Shown: one piece after another, positions 31,917 through 38,410 of the stretch
Layout of the letters: each line of letters starts with the position of its first letter
Numbering within the stretch: the first letter of the stretch is position 1
Source: Bacteroidaceae bacterium
GTDB taxonomy: Bacteria; Bacteroidota; Bacteroidia; Bacteroidales; Bacteroidaceae
Direction: 5' to 3'
Length of the DNA stretch: 38,410 bases
Assembly: GCA_016292545.1 (NCBI GenBank)
Contig: JAEDIG010000008.1
Location: forward strand, 1-38,410
The notes under the pieces: generated by a model
The model's input: the letters and a program-made list of their open reading frames with translations, nothing else
Databases searched by the model: none
Told to the model about the DNA's origin: nothing
Made by a program: the position numbers and the translations under genes

Positions 31917-34652
31917 ATGAAACATCGTCCCACCCTTTCTCCATTGGCCGCACGCGTATGGCTCCTATGCCGCCTGATGCTGGGCTTCCTGCTCTTTTTT
32001 GCGGCAGGGAAAGCTTTCTTCATGTATTACAACCGTGAGATTATGGCTTTCTCCCCTTCGCTGCTGTGGCAGGTGTGGGTGCACGGGACCAGCATGGACA
32101 TGAGCGTGTCGGGCTATCTGGTGGCCTTGCCTTGGCTGCTTGCGGGCATCAGCCTGTGGTGGCCGGGCTTGCCTTTTCGCCGGCTGATGCGCCCCTATCT
32201 GGCCGTGGTGTCGCTGTTATTGGGAATCATCATCGTGGGCGATGCGTCCTTGTATGAATTCTGGAAGTTCAAGCTCGATGCAGCGGTCTTCGGATATATG
32301 GAATCGGCCGAAGGCACTACCAACAGCGTGGGCATGGGCTTTGTCCTCCTGCGTGTGGCGGGTATGCTGTTGTGGGGCATGGCCCTCTATGTCCTGCTGG
32401 CTGTCCGCTTGCCGGCTGTGCTGCCCCGCTCCGCCCATCGCATCCGTCACTCCCTGTTGTGGGCATTGGTTGGAGGGATGGTTTTTCTGGGCATCCGTGG
32501 CGGAATAGGAAGTAGCACCATGAATGTGGGCTATGCCTATTTCAGTCCTCATCTGTTTGTCAACCATTCAGCTGTGAACCCGGCGTTCAGCCTGCTCTCT
32601 TCCTGCAGGAAACAGGAGGATTTCGGCCGTCAGTACAATTATTTCACCGATGCGGAAAGGGCTGGCCTCTTCGACCCGCTTTACCCCAAAGATGGGGGCA
32701 GCCTCACCGACACATTGCTGCGCACACCCCGCCCCAACATCCTGCTGGTGCTGATGGAGGGCTACGGCAGCCGTTTCGTGTCCGAGCTGGGAGGCATTGA
32801 GGACGTGTCGCCCAATCTGAGCCGGCTCATAGGGGAGGGAGTCTTCTGGAATCACTATTACAGCAATTCTTTCCGCACGGACAGGGGCACGCTGTCGCTG
32901 CTGAGCGGATGGGTGGCCTATCCTTCGGTGAGCCTGATGAAGATGCCGGGCAAACTGCCTTCCATGCCGTCCATTTCGGCTTCGCTTGTGGAGGCTGGCT
33001 ATGTGGCCGACTATATTTATGGAGGTGACATCAATTTCACCAATCTGAAGGGCTATCTCGTGGGCAGCGGTTTCGGCCATTTGGTCAGCGACAAGGATTT
33101 TCCGCTCATCCAGGCCAAGGAGAGCAAGTGGGGGGTCAACGACTCTGTGGCAGTGCGGCGTGTGCTTCAGGAGGTTGCCGCCAAGCCTGCCGGCCAGCCG
33201 TGGTTCACGGTGTTCCAGACGCTGAGCAGCCATGAACCCTTTGAAGTCCCCTATCACCGGCTGGCCGATGCCAAGCTCAATGCCTTTGCCTTTACCGACC
33301 ATTGCATCGGCCAGCTGGTGGACAGCCTGCGTGCCACACCGTCCTGGGACAACCTGCTGGTCATCCTTGTGCCCGACCATGGATTCCTCTACGACATCAC
33401 CTATGAGCACCCCTCTTTCTTCCATTGCCCCATGCTGTGGGTGGGAGGTGCCGTGAAAGAGCCCCGGTGCATGGACGTGTGGATGAACCAGAGCGATGTG
33501 GCTGCCACCCTGCTTGCACAGATGGGCTTGCCCCATGACCGTTTCCCATGGAGCAGAAATGTGCTGGGGAGCGGCTACACCTATCCTTTTGCCTATGCAA
33601 CCTATCCTGGCGGAATCCTGTTTGCCGATTCTACAGGTGTTTCGGTATACGACATTAGTGCCAACCGGCCCATCACCCAGGAACCAGCGCCCAGCTCTGA
33701 GCGCATCAACCGTGCCAAGGCCATCCTCCAAACCAGCTATGACCAGCTGGAAACTATGGGACTCCATACCGCTCCCCTGTGGTTGCTGGCATTGCTTCCC
33801 ATGCGTGTCCTGTATGCGCTGTCCGATGTACTCTTTTTGATAGTGTTCCATCTTGTGCGCTATCGCAGGCGTTTGGTCGCCACTCAGCTGGCCGACAGTT
33901 TTCCGGAAAAGGACGAAGCGGAGCGCAGGCAAATCATGCGGAGGTTCTATCATTTCCTGTGCGACCTGCTGGTGGAGGACATAAAGCTCCTCCACATCTC
34001 GGCCCGGGAGATGCAGCAGCGTGTGCAGTTTCCGGGGTTTAGGGAGGCTCTTGAGGAAGCCGGCCGGCAGGGCAAGCAGTTCGGCTTCTTCTATCTGGGC
34101 CATTATGGCAACTGGGAATGGCTGGCCTCATACGCCCTGTGGGCCGTGCCCGGCTGGCAGTGTTCCCAAATCTATCATCCGCTCAAGAACAAGGCCGCCG
34201 ACAGGTTCTTCCTGAATCTGCGCACCCAGTTTGGCGGCGGCTGCATTGCCATGAAGGAAACGCTTCGCCACATCCTCACCGTGCGCAAGCAGGGCGGTCG
34301 CGAATGTATGGCATTCATTGCCGACCAGAGCCCCAAGTGGGAGGCCATGCACCACTGGACACCCTTCCTCCATCACCCTACCTCCTTCTTCATCGGCACG
34401 GAGAAGATTGGCAAGCAGGTGGATGCTGCCATCTTCTATGTGCAGGTGACGCGTCCTTCCAGAGGGCATTATGTGGGACAGGTGGTGCCCATCACCTACA
34501 CCCCTGGGCAACATGCCGACTTTGAGATAACCGACACGTATGCCCGCATGTTGGAGGCGCAGATTCAGGCATGTCCTGAGCTGTGGCTGTGGACCCACAA
34601 CCGCTGGAAACGCACCCATGAGCAATGGCTCCAGCGCCAGCAGAACCGGTAA
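31917..34652 (+). CDS. Fusion of LtaS-like sulfatase-fold transferase and LpxL/HtrB-type lipid acyltransferase
   Basis: This is a continuous 911-residue reading frame with two complete enzymes. Residues 1-610 form a second LtaS-like transferase, with membrane helices in 1-200, Glu281 (LMEGYGS), nucleophile Thr325 (FRTDRGTLS), SSHEP (437-441) and Asp487-His488 (PDHGF). It is a close paralogue of the preceding gene. After a linker (PSSERINRAKAILQTSYDQL), residues 618-911 form a late acyltransferase. That part has a hydrophobic helix (PLWLLALLPMRVLYALSDVL), the catalytic HX4E motif HYGNWE (His729, Glu734), IADQSP (801-806) and the LWTHNRWK ending typical of LpxL family members. LpxL-type enzymes add acyl chains to lipid A on the cytoplasmic face, while LtaS-type domains work in the periplasm, so the protein should span both sides. 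No stop or frameshift separates the parts. The partner substrate is unknown; a common lipid target is inferred. Confidence 0.85.
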   Translation: MKHRPTLSPLAARVWLLCRLMLGFLLFFAAGKAFFMYYNREIMAFSPSLLWQVWVHGTSMDMSVSGYLVALPWLLAGISLWWPGLPFRRLMRPYLAVVSLLLGIIIVGDASLYEFWKFKLDAAVFGYMESAEGTTNSVGMGFVLLRVAGMLLWGMALYVLLAVRLPAVLPRSAHRIRHSLLWALVGGMVFLGIRGGIGSSTMNVGYAYFSPHLFVNHSAVNPAFSLLSSCRKQEDFGRQYNYFTDAERAGLFDPLYPKDGGSLTDTLLRTPRPNILLVLMEGYGSRFVSELGGIEDVSPNLSRLIGEGVFWNHYYSNSFRTDRGTLSLLSGWVAYPSVSLMKMPGKLPSMPSISASLVEAGYVADYIYGGDINFTNLKGYLVGSGFGHLVSDKDFPLIQAKESKWGVNDSVAVRRVLQEVAAKPAGQPWFTVFQTLSSHEPFEVPYHRLADAKLNAFAFTDHCIGQLVDSLRATPSWDNLLVILVPDHGFLYDITYEHPSFFHCPMLWVGGAVKEPRCMDVWMNQSDVAATLLAQMGLPHDRFPWSRNVLGSGYTYPFAYATYPGGILFADSTGVSVYDISANRPITQEPAPSSERINRAKAILQTSYDQLETMGLHTAPLWLLALLPMRVLYALSDVLFLIVFHLVRYRRRLVATQLADSFPEKDEAERRQIMRRFYHFLCDLLVEDIKLLHISAREMQQRVQFPGFREALEEAGRQGKQFGFFYLGHYGNWEWLASYALWAVPGWQCSQIYHPLKNKAADRFFLNLRTQFGGGCIAMKETLRHILTVRKQGGRECMAFIADQSPKWEAMHHWTPFLHHPTSFFIGTEKIGKQVDAAIFYVQVTRPSRGHYVGQVVPITYTPGQHADFEITDTYARMLEAQIQACPELWLWTHNRWKRTHEQWLQRQQNR

Positions 34653-34694
34653 ACCAGCACCCCAAAGCATTATTACATTATATTAAATTAATAT

Positions 34695-35747
34695 ATGAGC
34701 AATACGATATTAGTGACCGGAGCCAGCGGCTTCATAGGCAGTTTCATCATAGAGGAAGGCCTCAGGCAGGGCCATGAGATGTGGGCAGGCATGCGCCGGA
34801 CCAGCAGCAGAAGCTATCTGACTGATTCGCGCATCCATTTTGCGGAACTCGACCTTTCCAACCCCCAGCGGCTGCGGCAGCAGTTGCTCGCCTACAAGGA
34901 GCAGATGGGCGGACGTGGATGGGACTATGTGGTTCATGCCGCAGGTGCCACCAAGAGCCTCCGTGAAGAGGGCTTCTTCCGCGTCAACACCCAGGGCACC
35001 ATCCATCTGGTGGAGGCCCTTCGCGCCACAGGCATGGTGCCCCGCCGCTTTGTGTTTGTGAGCAGTCTCAGCATCTTTGGTGCCATTCGCGAAGAGCCTG
35101 TGCGCAAGCCCACGCCCGACAATCCCTGGATCTATCATCCCATCATGCTTGCCGATACGCCCCAGCCCAACACGGCATACGGCAGAAGCAAACTCGAGGC
35201 CGAGGTCTATCTGTGTAGCCAGCAGGATTTCCCCTTCACCATCCTGCGTCCCACAGGCGTGTACGGCCCTCGCGAGAAGGACTATTTCCTCATGGCCAAG
35301 AGTATTGTGGGTCATGTAGACTTCTCGGTGGGCTATCGTCCGCAGGAGATCACGTTTGTCTATGTGCTGGATGTGGTGCAGGCTGTGTTCAAGTGCATGG
35401 ATGCTCCGGCCGCCCTGGGGAAGGCCTATTTCCTGTCCGACGGTCAGGTGTACCACAGCCGCACCTATAGCGACCTGTTGCAGAAACATCTGGGCAATCC
35501 ATGGCTTCTGCGTATCAAGGCCCCCCTTTGGCTTCTGCGCATCATCTGTGCCATTGGCACCCAGACAGCACGCATCACCGGACGGCTGAGTGCCCTGAAC
35601 AACGACAAGTACCACATCCTGCGCCAGCGCAACTGGCAGTGCGAGACATCACCAGCGTGCCGCGATTTTGGCTACGAACCCCAATGGGACCTGGAGCGCG
35701 GAGTGGCAGCTTCCGTACAGTGGTATCGCGAGCAAGGATGGCTGTAG
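34695..35747 (+). CDS. NAD-dependent epimerase/dehydratase (extended SDR family)
   Basis: This 350-residue cytoplasmic oxidoreductase has the NAD(P)-binding GASGFIG loop at 9-15 and the catalytic YGRSK (Tyr162, Lys166). It also has the extended-SDR strand PFTILRPTGVYGPREKD and a C-terminal substrate domain with about 80 residues beyond the core. Such enzymes act on nucleotide sugars, or in some cases on sterols and other alcohols; the substrate cannot be read from the sequence. It follows the fusion gene by 42 bases of AT-rich DNA and is co-directional with the envelope cluster. A role in making a sugar for surface lipids is plausible but unproven. Confidence 0.85.
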   Translation: MSNTILVTGASGFIGSFIIEEGLRQGHEMWAGMRRTSSRSYLTDSRIHFAELDLSNPQRLRQQLLAYKEQMGGRGWDYVVHAAGATKSLREEGFFRVNTQGTIHLVEALRATGMVPRRFVFVSSLSIFGAIREEPVRKPTPDNPWIYHPIMLADTPQPNTAYGRSKLEAEVYLCSQQDFPFTILRPTGVYGPREKDYFLMAKSIVGHVDFSVGYRPQEITFVYVLDVVQAVFKCMDAPAALGKAYFLSDGQVYHSRTYSDLLQKHLGNPWLLRIKAPLWLLRIICAIGTQTARITGRLSALNNDKYHILRQRNWQCETSPACRDFGYEPQWDLERGVAASVQWYREQGWL

Positions 35748-35803
35748 TCAGTCATTGACCCCTATGAGGGAATAAATCAAAAACCAAAAAAAGATATAGT
35801 ATT

Positions 35804-37186
35804 ATGAACGGTAGAAGAGAGTTTATCAAGACGGCCGGCACATTGGCGATAGCCTCGGCCATTCCGTCGGTTGGCGGAGCTTATGCAGCATCCAAGGAGC
35901 CGCAGTTGTCGCTGAAGGGCATGAAGGTGGCGGTGGACGACCAGTGGGACGTGATTGTGGCGGGAGGAGGTCCTGCGGGTTGTACGGCTGCCATTTCCGC
36001 TGCACGCGAAGGAGCCCGCACCCTGCTGATTGAGGCCATGGGCCAGCTGGGCGGCATGGGCACGGCAGGCATGGTGCCGGCATGGTGCCCGTTTTCCGAC
36101 AAGGAAAAGATCATCTACAGGGGACTGGCCGAGAAAATCTTCAACCTCTCTCGCGCAGGTGTGCCCCATGAGCCCAAGAACCGTTTGGACTGGGTGAACA
36201 TCAATCCCGAACATCTCATGAGAGTCTACGACCAGCAGGTGGCCGCATCCGGTGCCAAGGTGCTTTTCTTTTCCCGTCTGGCTGCGGTGGAGAAGAATGC
36301 ACAGGACCAGGTGGATGCCATCATCGTGGCCAACAAGAACGGCCTGACGGCCTTCAGGGCCAAGGTGTATGTGGATGCCACAGGCGACGGCGACCTTGCC
36401 GCATGGGCTGGGGCCGACACCCTGAAGACGGATGTGCTCCAGAGCTCCACGCTCTGTTTCTCGCTGGCCAATGTAGACACATACGCGTTCCGCTACGACT
36501 GCCCCAATCTCCAGAGCGACGACCCCAATACGCCCATCAACAAGGGCATTGCCGAAGGCCGCTATCCCAAGAGCATGGCACATATCTGCCTGAACCTGGT
36601 GGGTCCTGATGTGGTGCAGTTCAATGCCGGGCATATCGACACAGATGCCACCGACCCATGGAAACTATCCCAGGCCATGCAGGAAGGGCGCCAGCTGGCC
36701 GAGCAGTTCCTGAAGGCTTTTCAGGAGGTGGCTCCCAAGGCCTTTGCCGGTGCATTCCTGGTGAAGACGGCTTCACTCCTGGGCGTGCGCGACAGCAGGC
36801 GCATTGTGGGCGACTATCTGTTCACGGGCGACGACTGGAGAGCACGCCGTCAGTTCGACGACGAGATTGGCCGCAACTGCTATTATATCGACATCCACAA
36901 GAGCGGTGCTGTGCCTGTCTTCTACAAGAAGGGTGAATCGCACGGCATCCCTTACCGCTGTCTCACACCCAAAGGCCTGAAGAACGTGCTGGTGGCAGGT
37001 CGCTGCATCTCCACCGATGAGGAAGCCTTTGGAAGCCTGCGTGTGATGCCTCCCTGTCTGGTCACGGGCGAAGCTGCCGGCATGGCAGCCTTCCATGCCA
37101 TTCAGCAGGGCCATTGCGATGTCCACAAGGTGGACACCCAGCATCTCCGTGCCCGTCTGAAGGAGGAAGGGCAGTATCTTCTGTAA
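35804..37186 (+). CDS. Tat-exported FAD-dependent oxidoreductase
   Basis: This 460-residue protein begins with a twin-arginine signal (GRREFIKTAG, Arg4-Arg5), a short hydrophobic stretch and an AYA cleavage site near residue 28. Export of the folded, cofactor-loaded enzyme is therefore predicted. The dinucleotide-binding motif VAGGGPAGCTAA (52-63) and acidic Glu77 bind FAD. MGTAGMVPAW and later VDATGDGDLAAWAGAD are typical of the FAD_oxidored family (PF12831-like). This family is common in Bacteroidota and often sits in carbohydrate loci, with poorly known substrates. The gene lies 56 bases after the epimerase and may be the last of the operon. The repeat region follows with no clear terminator. 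Confidence 0.85.
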   Translation: MNGRREFIKTAGTLAIASAIPSVGGAYAASKEPQLSLKGMKVAVDDQWDVIVAGGGPAGCTAAISAAREGARTLLIEAMGQLGGMGTAGMVPAWCPFSDKEKIIYRGLAEKIFNLSRAGVPHEPKNRLDWVNINPEHLMRVYDQQVAASGAKVLFFSRLAAVEKNAQDQVDAIIVANKNGLTAFRAKVYVDATGDGDLAAWAGADTLKTDVLQSSTLCFSLANVDTYAFRYDCPNLQSDDPNTPINKGIAEGRYPKSMAHICLNLVGPDVVQFNAGHIDTDATDPWKLSQAMQEGRQLAEQFLKAFQEVAPKAFAGAFLVKTASLLGVRDSRRIVGDYLFTGDDWRARRQFDDEIGRNCYYIDIHKSGAVPVFYKKGESHGIPYRCLTPKGLKNVLVAGRCISTDEEAFGSLRVMPPCLVTGEAAGMAAFHAIQQGHCDVHKVDTQHLRARLKEEGQYLL

Positions 37187-37670
37187 ATCCTGTCAGGCAA
37201 ACATGAAACCCGGCTTGTGAGTCCCGCACAGGTGGCCCGCCGTAAGCGTGGATATGGAATTATGCCGCCCCTACAGGGCTTGGCAGGGTGTAATCGTAAG
37301 ACCCCGAAGGGGTGACATAGTATACAGTACAGGAGCCCCTCACTCCCCCTGTTTAGGGGGTAGATAATGCGCCCTGGAGGGGCAAAAGCCATCAGCCCAG
37401 GGCAGAGCGAAGCGGCACCCTGGGTATTAAAAACGGATAATTGAAAAACGCCCTACAGGGGCAAAAGCAGGACTACATGTCGTGGTTAATATCAATAACC
37501 TTACTGATAGTCTGGCTTTTGCCCTTCCAGGGCGTTGCTTCCTCCCTTTCCCCATCACCTAACAACGATTTTGAACACCCTGCCCTTCTTTCATTTCACT
37601 CCAAAACTCGGAATCTCCAGATTTTTGCTGCAAGGATAGCCTTTATTTATGAGAAAACGGAGTCATTTGT
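37187..37670. other. Gene-free stretch rich in palindromic repeats
   Basis: I see no real gene here. A 110-codon frame starting at 37441 begins inside a palindrome of the repeat cluster and has no recognisable protein features. The first 280 bases are filled with REP-like palindromes (see the repeat entry 37267-37462). The rest, up to the ATPase remnant, is plain AT-richer DNA. Confidence 0.65.
37267..37462. repeat. Cluster of REP-like palindromes, including copy 2 of the 1461-1490 element
   Basis: Short hairpins follow each other. They are GCCC-CTACA-GGGC (37267-37279), ACCCC-GAA-GGGGT (37301-37313), CCCCCT-GTTT-AGGGGG (37345-37360) and GCCC-TGGAG-GGGC (37371-37383). Then come CCCAGGG ... 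CCCTGGG (37396-37402 with 37418-37424) and GCCC-TACAG-GGGC (37450-37462). The segment 37330-37360 matches 1461-1490, and two members are followed by GGGGCAAAAGC. They are dispersed repeats of unknown mobility; a REP-associated transposase is not in the window. Confidence 0.75.
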
Positions 37671-37826
37671 GGATATATGCAAAGATATCAGGCTGATGAT
37701 GCCACAAGGAAACGTGAATTCGGCAATCTCCGCGCCATCAGGGACAACTATCCGAAGTATGTCATCTCCATGAATCCGCTTGTCAGCCGTCAGGATTCGG
37801 ACGGCATCATCCATCTCCATCTTCGC
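37671..37826 (+). pseudogene. C-terminal remnant of a DUF4143-type AAA ATPase
   Basis: One reading frame encodes ADDATRKREFGNLRAIRDNY, then PKYVISMNPLVSRQDSDGII and a final HLHLR. This is the conserved C-terminal end of Bacteroidota AAA ATPases with a DUF4143 domain, where the REF..L..I.DNYPKY..SM pattern closes a nuclease-like fold. The P-loop, the ATPase core and most of DUF4143 are absent upstream; only about 50 codons remain, and the DNA beyond has no relation to the family. It is a decayed fragment between two repeat regions. Recognition is by memory of the family pattern. Confidence 0.6.
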
Positions 37827-37861
37827 CCTCAGGGGGAAAAACAGTCTAAGAAAACACACGT

Positions 37862-37949
37862 AAAGTATCTAAACATAAATGGGAAAGTATCTAAACATAA
37901 ATGGCAAAGTATGTTTAGATAGTTGGCGAAGTATGTTGACAGTGGTTAT
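37862..37949. repeat. 22-base tandem array with an inverted third unit
   Basis: Units of 22 bases start at 37862, 37884, 37906 and 37928. The first two share AAAGTATCTAAACATAAATG. The third keeps the ends (AAAGTA and TTGGC) but carries the core TGTTTAGATA, the reverse complement of TATCTAAACA. The fourth keeps only GAAGTATGTT. The exact period with an inverted core is unlike simple tandem duplication. Confidence 0.8.
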
Positions 37950-37970
37950 GCTCCCTCAATCATTGCATCG

Positions 37971-38054
37971 TGCTCCGTTCGGAGCACATGCGTCTTCCGT
38001 TCGGAGTACACGCGTCCTCCGTTCGGAGCACACGCGTCTTCCGTTCGGAGCACG
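37971..38054. repeat. 22-base array of CCGTTCGGAG palindromes
   Basis: CCGTTCGGAG starts at 37975, 37997, 38019 and 38041, spaced exactly 22 bases. Each unit is part of a hairpin, best seen in the first (GTGCTCCG-TT-CGGAGCAC). The linkers (CACATGCGTCTT, TACACGCGTCCT, CACACGCGTCTT) are similar but not identical. It begins 22 bases after the end of the preceding array. Confidence 0.8.
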
Positions 38055-38410
38055 CGACATGGACGACCGTTCTGACAGGATTTCGTACACGGTCCACATC
38101 CACATTGGTTAACTAGCATAAAACGGCATCATATTCTACCTTTCGAAGTAAAGCCCATACTTTCTGTCTGGCTTTTTACCTGAATTGCTGCTTTTGTCTG
38201 ACTCTGCTAAGGGAAAACATTGCAATTGTACTCCTTAGAGTCAAAAATCTTTCCAAAATCCTTTTTTGTTTCAGATATTGTCCGTAACTTTGGGGCGGAT
38301 TTCCATGTGGTGAGCCAAAAACTCCCGTCAGGATTTCCAAGACATTGTGGGTAAAAAAAGCATTCGCTATTATTCGCGTTCAGCCAAAAGCGTAGGAAAC
38401 TTTCATGGAT
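38055..38410. other. Gene-free stretch at the right edge
   Basis: The last 356 bases are AT-rich and hold no recognisable gene. A frame is open from about 38313 to the window edge (containing GKKSIRYYSRSAKSVGNFHG) but has no start signal or known motif, so I do not call it. The only positive signal is the putative promoter at 38285. Confidence 0.5.
38285..38292 (+). promoter_or_regulatory. Putative -7 element facing out of the window
   Basis: TAACTTTG matches TAnnTTTG exactly, the same octamer as before pfkA, tlpA and tRNA-Gln. A TTTG at 38265-38268 is only 16 bases upstream, shorter than the usual 19-21. It probably drives a transcript that continues beyond the right edge. Confidence 0.45.

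Noticed and set aside
30054..31925. 623-codon minus-strand frame opposite the LtaS-like gene
   Set aside because: It covers the whole + strand gene in antisense and has His/Gln/Gly-rich composition typical of reverse-frame reading; no motif or signal was found.
32568..34103. 511-codon minus-strand frame opposite the fusion gene
   Set aside because: Same reason: antisense shadow, and the conserved catalytic residues are all on the + strand.
34653..34694. Promoter in the AT-rich gap before the epimerase
   Set aside because: No TAnnTTTG box is present; the AT-rich run fits a Bacteroidota translation initiation region.
37441..37773. 110-codon plus-strand frame in the repeat region
   Set aside because: It starts inside a REP-like palindrome, overlaps the ATPase remnant in another frame, and the hydrophobic stretch alone is not evidence of a gene.
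37862..38054. CRISPR array
   Set aside because: The 22-base units have no unique spacers, the spacing is too short and no cas genes are present.

Overview
The window comes from a member of the Bacteroidota, most likely a Bacteroidales bacterium of the Prevotellaceae type; I cannot fix the genus. The evidence is several independent lineage traits. Promoters match the Bacteroidota form (TTG, about 20 bases, TAnnTTTG). SecD and SecF are fused. Several exported proteins end in type IX secretion (T9SS)-like sorting tails. There are DUF6029 and Omp28 family proteins, and remnants of a T9SS-sorted lipase-like protein and a DUF4143 ATPase. The coding DNA is fairly GC-rich, and the intergenic repeat regions are visibly more AT-rich.

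Layout, left to right. 1-1433 (+): the end of argH, translationally coupled to a small lipoprotein with a Rieske-like, four-cysteine C-terminus. 1670-4645 (+): 6-phosphofructokinase, then two overlapping glycosyltransferases (GT4 and GT2). 4646-5392: a repeat array and the decayed remnant of a secreted lipase-like gene. 5579-17933 (-): a tight seven-gene operon running TlpA-like thioredoxin, DUF6029 barrel, Omp28 lipoprotein, small cysteine-rich T9SS protein, M6 metalloprotease, a 1230-residue propeller/adhesin/Omp28 protein and a 1105-residue Ig-like T9SS protein. 18169-23284 (-): tRNA-Gln with its own promoter, tyrS, a SecB-like protein and secDF. 23406-25361 (-): an exonuclease/endonuclease/phosphatase family protein and a rhomboid protease. 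25609-37186 (+): HU, then argS, an RNase H, an MsbA-type ABC exporter, an LtaS-like sulfatase-fold enzyme, a 911-residue fusion of a second LtaS-like enzyme with an LpxL-type acyltransferase, an NAD-dependent epimerase and a Tat-exported FAD oxidoreductase. 37187-38410: repeats, a DUF4143 ATPase remnant and no intact gene.

Two gene groups look like functional units. The first is the tlpA-to-T9SS operon, in which a periplasmic thioredoxin and two Omp28 (thioredoxin-like CxxC) proteins travel with cysteine-bearing secreted proteins. This suggests thiol handling during export or at the cell surface. The second is the argS-linked envelope cluster. There a lipid exporter sits beside two paralogous alkaline-phosphatase-fold transferases, and one of these is fused in frame to a late acyltransferase. 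This suggests a lipid A or other surface-lipid modification pathway. The fusion is the most unusual single gene in the window. The SecB-like protein beside secDF and the three intergenic arrays with 22-23 base periods are further points of interest.
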